In this document: positions 58,030-64,000 of the stretch, piece after piece
Layout: the number at the start of each line of letters is the position of its first letter
Numbering within the stretch: position 1 is the first letter of the stretch
Assembly (NCBI RefSeq): GCF_023065955.2
Contig: NW_026622764.1
Coordinates: 75,075,333-75,139,332 of the forward strand
DNA length: 64,000 nt
Origin: Ursus arctos
Taxonomy: Eukaryota; Chordata; Mammalia; Carnivora; Ursidae
Direction: 5' to 3'
The notes under the pieces: model-generated
What the model was told of the DNA's origin: nothing
Database searches by the model: none
The model's input: only the letters and a program-made list of their open reading frames with translations
Position numbers and translations under genes: made by a program

Positions 58030-58553
58030 CTCAGAATAGATTTCTGAGCATTGATTTTGTATCCCGCCACATTACTGAATTGCTCTATAAGTTCTAGTAG
58101 TTTGGGGGTGGATTCTTTTGGGTTTTCCATATAGAGTGTCATGTCATCTGCGAAGAGAGACAGTTTGACTTCTTCTTTGCTGATTTGAATACCTTTTATC
58201 CCTTTGTGTTGTCTGATTGCTGTTGCAAGGACTTCTAGTACTATGTTGAATAATAGTCGTGAGAGTGGGCATCCTTGTCGTGTTCCTGATCTTAAGGGAA
58301 AAGCTTCCAGCTTTTCCCCATTGAGAATGATATTTGCTGTAGGCTTTTCATAGATGGTTTTTATGAGACTGAAGAATGTAGCACTATCCCTACACTCTGA
58401 AGGGTTTTAATCAGAAAAGGATGCTGTATTTTCTCAAAAGCTTTTTCTGCATCTATTGAGAGGATCATATGATTCTTGGTTTTTTTCTTATTGATATAAT
58501 CTATCACACTGATAGATTTGCTAATGTTGAACCACCCTTGCATCCCAGTGATG
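58030..58553 (-). mobile_element. LINE-1 ORF2 internal fragment
   Basis: The minus strand encodes L1 reverse-transcriptase sequence, for example [19 protein letters not shown] near 58390-58460. Strings such as 'ctatccctacactctgaagg' are well preserved, so it is a fairly young copy. A disruption near 58365-58385 breaks the frame. Both ends lie inside ORF2 and there is no 3' untranslated region or A-tail on the left, so this is not a simple 5'-truncated insertion. Confidence 0.92.
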
Positions 58554-59845
58554 AAAAAAAGAAGGGTTCACATTAACCATGTCCTAGAAATTCTCCTCAC
58601 CTTTCTTCCTCTCCTCCTCCTTTTTTTTTTTTTTTTTTGAAAATTGCCTGGAACATAAAAGATAATGCTATAGATGGCATAAATCTGTATTTAAGTGTCA
58701 TTTGACAGAAATACCCATAATGTCTTTACCGTGGCATAAAAAAATTATTGCCTGAGTTTTAATATATTTATTTCATGATGGAATACCTGCTCCAGGATGA
58801 CCAATTAATGGATTGATTTAACAGAGAGAGATCTTTGAAGTCTTATAACCCTTGGTCTTAGGTTCAGTCTCCTTCAACATCGTCACCCATGACTTGAATG
58901 AAAACATGATTACAAGCTGATTGAATATCTTTTTATTCTTCCTTATTTTCTAGGGGAAAGTGTATTTAAAGTTATAAATCTCCTTCTAAGAACTGCACTA
59001 CCTGTGTCACAGCTGTGTTATTTGTTATATTTTGAAATTTCCCTTATAATTTCTTCTTCAAGTATTCATATTTTTTAAGTTTCCAACATATGAGAATTCT
59101 CAGCTATTTTGGTTATTGATTCCTTATTTTTACTACATGTATAATCAGAGTATATATTATGTATAATCTTGGTTCTCTGGAAATTGTTGAGGTTTGAGAA
59201 GGTAGGTTCTCCATTTGATGAAAGTATTTTATATCGATTAGTCATTCAACTCTGCTGTTTATTTTTTCTAATTGATATATCCAATCCTACTTGTTAATTC
59301 ATCTATTTATCTCCATAGGTCTTTCAGTTGTTTATTTCTCTAAGGCAATTTTTAATGCACTATTCATGTTTATTACACTTTCTTAAAAATGGCTGCTTTT
59401 TATTAATATATAACATGCTTCTTTTAATTTGTATTGATCTAATAATCATCTTTTTCTATCCCTTAAGCCTTATTGAATATTCTTTGTATAAGGATTAAAT
59501 TTTGTTTTTTATCCAACCATATATCCTTACCTTTTGATCCCTAGCCATCTTACTTCTTGTTTCATAAATTCTCATACTTTATTCATTTTCCCCTATCAGT
59601 TTCTTAGGCTTCTCAGTAACTAAAACTCCACTCACCACCTCATTCCTTGGCAAAGTGGTAACTTAGTAGTTCCAGTCCCCCCTTGGTTCTTCAACAATAT
59701 CCCCCATCCCTGATTCAATCCTTCTACTCACCCCAGCCATACTGATATTGTTTCAAAAATTATTCAGGGTATACTTTTTGGTTGTTTTTTTTTTTTTATT
59801 TTAATAGTAATCTTAACTTTACTTCCCATCCAATAGTGCCCTCAT
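58554..59845. other. AT-rich single-copy sequence
   Basis: Contains a T18-20 run at about 58621-58639 and a T12 run at 59786. No gene or family recognised. Confidence 0.5.
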
Positions 59846-59856
59846 GGACTTACTTT

Positions 59857-59988
59857 ATATATATGTATATACGTATACATATCTTTATCTATCTCTCTCT
59901 ATAGATAGATATAGATAGATATAGATGATATAGATATAGATATAGATATAGATATAGATATAGATATAGGTATAGATATAGATATATC
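59857..59988. repeat. (GATATA)n / (GATA)n array with flanking TATC
   Basis: A stretch 'tatctatctctctct' is followed by gatagata units and then about 12 hexamer units gatata/atagat. The TATC side can pair with the GATA side, so the start is a short inverted repeat as well as a tandem one. Confidence 0.92.
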
Positions 59989-60527
59989 TTTGAGTGTTTC
60001 CTCAAGGAGGATTCTCAAAAAGCATAGTTGGTAAAATTTCTGATGCCTTGCTTATCTAAGACTGTGCATTTAAATTGACAGTTTAGTTAATATAAAACTC
60101 TAATTAGATGCTAAGTTCTTTTAACATTTTAAACACTTTAACATTGCCTTTCTCACAGAAGTTTGATATCAGTCTGATCCTTGTTCCTTTGTATTACAAG
60201 AGTTGCTTTTTATCTCTGGAAGTTTTTAGAAACTACTTATTGTTTTTGATAGTCTCACATTTCATTACAATCTATCTAAATGTGGGGTTTTTTTCTTAGT
60301 TTGTGGCATTGTAACAGTATTTACAATCTGAGATCCTCCAGCCTTCTGTTACAGTAGGAAATAATCTGTTCCTGTAATTTCAATTTTTCTCACTTTCATG
60401 ACCTCTATTATATTATGGCATTTTTATGTCTATTCTCCATATGTTTTTTAAGTATCCTTTTATATTTTACCTTTCTTTATCCCTTCCTGATATTTGCTGG
60501 AAGAATTCCTTGACAAAATATCCCAGC
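59989..60527. other. AT-rich single-copy sequence
   Basis: Nothing recognised; a 63-codon plus frame at 60108-60299 has no domain. Confidence 0.5.
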
Positions 60528-60540
60528 CAATTAATTCATT

Positions 60541-60736
60541 TTTTTTAAAGATTTTTATTTATTTATTCGACAGAGATAGAGACAGCCAGTGAGAGAGGGA
60601 ACACAAGCAGGGGGAGTGGGAGAGGAAGAAGCAGGCTCATAGCAGAGGAGCCTGATGTGGGGCTCGATCCCATAACACCGGGATCACGCCCTGAGCCAAA
60701 GGCAGACGCTTAACCGCTGTGCCACCCAGGCGCCCC
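60541..60736 (-). mobile_element. Young carnivore SINE, 'cacagcggtt' subfamily, antisense
   Basis: The reverse complement carries the head ending 'gcttaaccgctgtgccaccc' and the body 'gcttcttcctctcccactcc'. Perfect 13-base target-site duplications caattaattcatt at 60528-60540 and 60737-60749. Confidence 0.97.
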
Positions 60737-60749
60737 CAATTAATTCATT

Positions 60750-61770
60750 TTTAAGCCTCATTCATTCTTCCATTTGACTCATCTACTGTGCTCATTATTT
60801 CAACTATTATATGTTTATACTCAATGGCTCTAAATGATTCTTATTTCTGATTTTTTTTTATTCTTGCTTAATGTTCCTCAAATAATCTCTTATCTCTTTT
60901 AAGGTACTCATTATCCTTAGTTTCTGTTCTTGTTCTCTCTGATTTCTTAATTCTGCTTAATAACTAAGTTTGTTCTATTTGTTGTCTTTCTTTTATAGAG
61001 ATTTTAATCCTAAAATATTTCATTATTATCCCCTGTGAGCATGTATTTCCTGAGGGTGTTAGGCATCTCTTAAGGTAATGTGTACCTGGAGGAAGGAGAT
61101 AAATTCCAGGCTGCTGTTGATGTACTTCTGATGACTTTGAGAAGGAAGGAATTCTCCAGAAAGGCAAGCCTCTTATGTTTCAGTCTAAACCTCCATGCTG
61201 ACTCCACTCTATTTCAGCACTGTCTAGTTGTCGGTAGTTGCCCAGCCCACAGGGCACAGATGGATGAGGGGAGAGGAAAATGCATAGGAGCCCATGGCTC
61301 AGCCTGAGCCGGCTGGCACTCCCTTACACCCTCACACCAGTCTTGCCTCCAGCTATTGTTTCCATTTTGCAGTGTTGATAGGTAGGCAGTGGTCTAGTCA
61401 GAGAAACTTAAAATGTACCAGCTGAATGTATTTTGCCTCAGTGAGAACTAGTTTGGGCTGATTTTTATCCCTCGCATACCAGGGCTCAGTTTTTGTCAAG
61501 TTTCTAATGTTACTTGGCAGAACCATCTTTCTCCCCCTCACCTGTACTGGGCTGGGCTCAGGGGAGTGAGTCAGCAGCCTGTGATAGTTCGCTCTCCTGT
61601 AAGAAACACACAATCAAACTTGCAAATTACAGATAAGAATAGCAAATGGAAAGAATATCAGAGACAAAATCCCAAATTATCTTGGCAGTCTGGAGAAATG
61701 GAACAAATTGAACCAGATGGGATATAATAGAGATAAATACTGCCCAGCACGTAGCTTCAGCAAAAAAGAA
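60750..61770. other. Single-copy sequence, no gene recognised
   Basis: AT-rich to about 61080, more balanced after. Short frames on both strands, no domain or splice pattern recognised. Confidence 0.5.
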
Positions 61771-61771
61771 A

Positions 61772-61831
61772 AAGGAAGGAAGGAAGGAAGGAAGGAAGGA
61801 AGGAAGGAAGGAAGGAAGGAAGGAAGGAGGG
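61772..61831. repeat. (GGAA)n microsatellite
   Basis: About 14 uninterrupted ggaa units. GGAA is the core ETS-factor binding motif, and such arrays can bind ETS proteins; no adjacent gene is visible here. Confidence 0.97.
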
Positions 61832-62244
61832 AATTTTACAAATACAGGAGCATGAAGACAAGACTAATTATAAAAAAAACTTAAGGGATTGAAATTACCC
61901 TTAACGTCGACAAGAGTCAGTAGTTCCTAGTGGTCAAACAATCTTCAGAGTCTTAAGCAACATGTTTTAGAGTGACAACCATGCGGTACTCCGACTTTAT
62001 CAGTGGAGGCCACTCTCGAGAACTATATTCAGTTCTGAAAAAATAGACTTTAAAAGGGATGTCAACAAGATGGAAAGTGAATAGGATCTCAAAACCAGAT
62101 GACCGGTGAATAAAGTTTTGAAAGAATAAGAATGATTAACCTGAAGAAAATTTCAGGGAACATATCATGGTCAAATCCAAAAGAGATATTAGAAATTGAA
62201 TGTGCTTTCAGTGGGTTGAAATAAGGGAGATGAATGAAGTTAAT
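61832..62244. other. Unrecognised sequence
   Basis: No gene or repeat family recognised. Purine-rich in places. Confidence 0.5.
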
Positions 62245-62258
62245 GAATATAGATTTTG

Positions 62259-62397
62259 TGGGGCACCGGCATGGCTCAGTCAGTTAAGCATCTGCCTTCG
62301 GCTCAGGTCATGATCCCAGGGTCCTGGGATTGAGTCCTCTGTCAGGCTCCCTGCTCAGTGGGGAGCCTGCTTTTCCCTTTCCTGCTCACCCTGCTTG

Positions 62398-62437
<40 letters not shown>

Positions 62438-62465
62438 GACAAATAAATAAGGTCTTTAAAAAAAA
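62259..62465 (+). mobile_element. Carnivore tRNA-Lys SINE (SINEC type)
   Basis: 'ggctcagtcagttaagcatc' head, (ct)n run at 62402-62430, (aaat) tail. Target-site duplications gaatatagattttg (62245-62258) and gaacatggattttg (62466-62479), two differences. Confidence 0.95.
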
Positions 62466-62479
62466 GAACATGGATTTTG

Positions 62480-63088
62480 CTCAATCTAAGAAAGCGTTTT
62501 TCTAGTCATTAAGTCATCTCAAAACTGTAACTTTTCTATGTGTAATAGTAAGTTTTCTATTGCTACAGATCAAAGGGGTTTTTTGTGGGTTTCTTTTTTT
62601 TTTTTTTACAGAAACCTCAAAATGAGGTCAGAAAAAAAAAACTAGGTATAAGCACGAGTACAGAGCTGAAGCAAAAGATACTTGAGATTGCTTCTAACTC
62701 CAAGAGTCTATTATTCTTGTGCCCCCAAATTTATCCACAATTATTGGGTATTTCAGCACCTGAAGTAGATTGATTTTCCATCAAGTTTAGAATCTCATTA
62801 TATAAAGCCCGTTCCAGGCCACTTTATAAAAAGGAAATTTAGAGATAATTTGTGACCAGTCTAAGGTATGCCACCGGCTCTGCTTTCTGATCAGATTTTG
62901 TGATGACTTTGTGCTGACCCAATGTTTGCTGAGAACTCCTACTTTTCATATGCTCCTAAGCCACATTCTCTACTTTAAACCTGAGCAACTTTTTAATCTA
63001 ATTTCATCTAGTCAACAATTTCAGGTAATTGAGAACTTTGAGAATCTGACTCTGACCTCAGTCATCCTGTCTGTCTTATCCATCCTGT
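62480..63088. other. Unrecognised sequence
   Basis: T-run at 62596-62607. An 18-bp near-duplicate 'catcctgtctgtct' occurs at 63064 and 63081. No gene recognised. Confidence 0.5.
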
Positions 63089-63104
63089 CTGTCTCCACAT
63101 CATC

Positions 63105-63324
63105 CTTTTTTTTTTTATTTTAAGATTTTATTTATTTATTTCAGAGAGAGAGAGAGGATGAGAAAGAGAAAGAACACAAGCAGAGGGGAGGGGCAGAGGG
63201 AGAGGGAGAAGCAAATACCCCCTGAGCAGGGAGCCTAATGTGGGACTCCCTCCCAGGACCCAGGGATCATGACCTGAGCTGAAGGCAGACGCTCAACCGA
63301 CTAAGCCACCCAGGCCATGCTCCC
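63105..63324 (-). mobile_element. Carnivore tRNA-Lys SINE, antisense
   Basis: Poly-T and 'aagattttatttatttattt' start, 'accgactaagccacccaggc' end. Perfect 16-base target-site duplications ctgtctccacatcatc at 63089-63104 and 63325-63340. Confidence 0.96.
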
Positions 63325-63340
63325 CTGTCTCCACATCATC

Positions 63341-63855
63341 TTGAAAACAAGGCCTATAATGGCAAAAATGTCTAGATTGGCATGTTTGGAAACAAGAGAG
63401 GAAATTATTGCATTTTAATTGACTTCCAAGATGTATTGCTATCACTTTATAGATGTAAGTTTGCAAATCTCATCTCATTTCCCAGCAAACACATTCAGAG
63501 AATGTCTGCTACTCATGCACCTGAACTCTGTTGAACTAAACACTGCATTTCTTTATGAACACAGGTGAATGTTTTGGGTTTCTGTTTCATCAATCTTTGG
63601 GTTAATCTTTGACTTGATAAATTATTGAGATAGTTAGGAAAATTCACTTCTTAATCATTTAATCAAATGAAAACAATTTTTCACTCAAAATATAAAAATT
63701 TTACTTTACAATTATCAAAGTGCTTTCCACGAACTTTAGGTAAACAAGCATCTGAGCATCAGACAAATCTTGACTCACATCTCCAAACCATCAGTTAAGT
63801 TTGAGTTTAGATAATACCTACATGACAACGTTCGATGCAACAATTGTCAATAAGA
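63341..63855. other. AT-rich unrecognised sequence
   Basis: No gene or repeat family recognised. Confidence 0.5.
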
Positions 63856-63857
63856 GC

Positions 63858-64000
63858 TAATATTTGCTGAGTGCTCACTCTGTGCCAGGAACTGCTTTTA
63901 AGGCCTTACATTTATTGACTCTGTTCATCTTTCTGATAGCCTGATCAGGCACGTTCTATTATTATCCCCTTCTACAGGTGAGGAAATTATGATGAAGAAG
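63858..64000 (-). mobile_element. MIR SINE, cut by window end
   Basis: 'gctaatatttgctgagtgct', 'ctctgtgccaggaactgctt' and 'ctattattatccccttctac' followed by 'aggtgaggaaa' are reverse-complement MIR. It continues beyond the window. Confidence 0.9.

Noticed and set aside
15463..63324. tRNA-like sequences at the heads of the SINEs
   Set aside because: They are SINE promoters derived from tRNA-Lys, followed by SINE bodies, and do not fold as intact tRNA genes.
1..64000. CRISPR arrays, operons, prophage or other prokaryotic defence systems
   Set aside because: The sequence is mammalian. The only regularly spaced repeats are microsatellites and SINEs, with no direct-repeat/spacer pattern.

Overview
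This is nuclear DNA from a placental mammal of the order Carnivora. The clearest evidence is about a dozen copies of the carnivore tRNA-Lys-derived SINE (SINEC type: a 'cctgggtggctcagtcagtt' or 'ggcacagcggttaagcgtct' head, a CT-rich body, an (aaat)n/A-rich tail), most with target-site duplications that can be read directly. Three copies carry the 'cacagcggtt' head, which I associate from memory with bear/panda/seal-type genomes. That narrower placement is inference. No bacterial, phage or organelle sequence is visible.

I recognise no known protein-coding gene. The window looks intergenic or intronic, and nearly all open reading frames are chance frames or lie inside repeats. The one place with gene-like structure is on the minus strand at 8248-8800. 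There a 101-base open segment sits between a good acceptor and a GTGAGT donor and is phase-compatible with a second open segment behind another pyrimidine-rich acceptor. I cannot name a protein for it and list it as a low-confidence candidate.

Layout. 1-15 kb: mostly single-copy sequence with old LINE/L2 and MIR fragments, one MaLR-type LTR (5706-6081), G-runs and a (GAAAA)n array. 15-23 kb: AT-rich unique sequence with two SINEs. 23.4-31.6 kb: an interrupted LTR-like repeat followed by two L1 elements in sense orientation. The first L1 carries a 539-bp inverted copy of part of its own 3' region. 31.6-36 kb: two long L2 fragments in the same orientation, MIRs and a young L1 3' end. 36-45.5 kb: unique sequence, an L2 and a CR1/L3-like fragment, two SINEs and a long polypurine tract. 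45.5-49.3 kb: an old L1 with an internal deletion and two nested insertions. 49.7-64 kb: a complementary TG/AC microsatellite pair, a Tigger-like DNA transposon, L1 and SINE fragments, a GATATA array, a GGAA array, and a MIR running off the window end.

The most notable structure is the inverted repeat 26992-27530 / 28717-29255: 539 bp per arm, three mismatches, a 385-bp uninterrupted complementary stretch, and a 1186-bp spacer. The right arm is continuous with the L1 3' region around it, while the left arm interrupts the L1 in the opposite direction. The left arm is therefore the added copy. The near identity means the event is recent, the arms have been homogenised, or the assembly is wrong.
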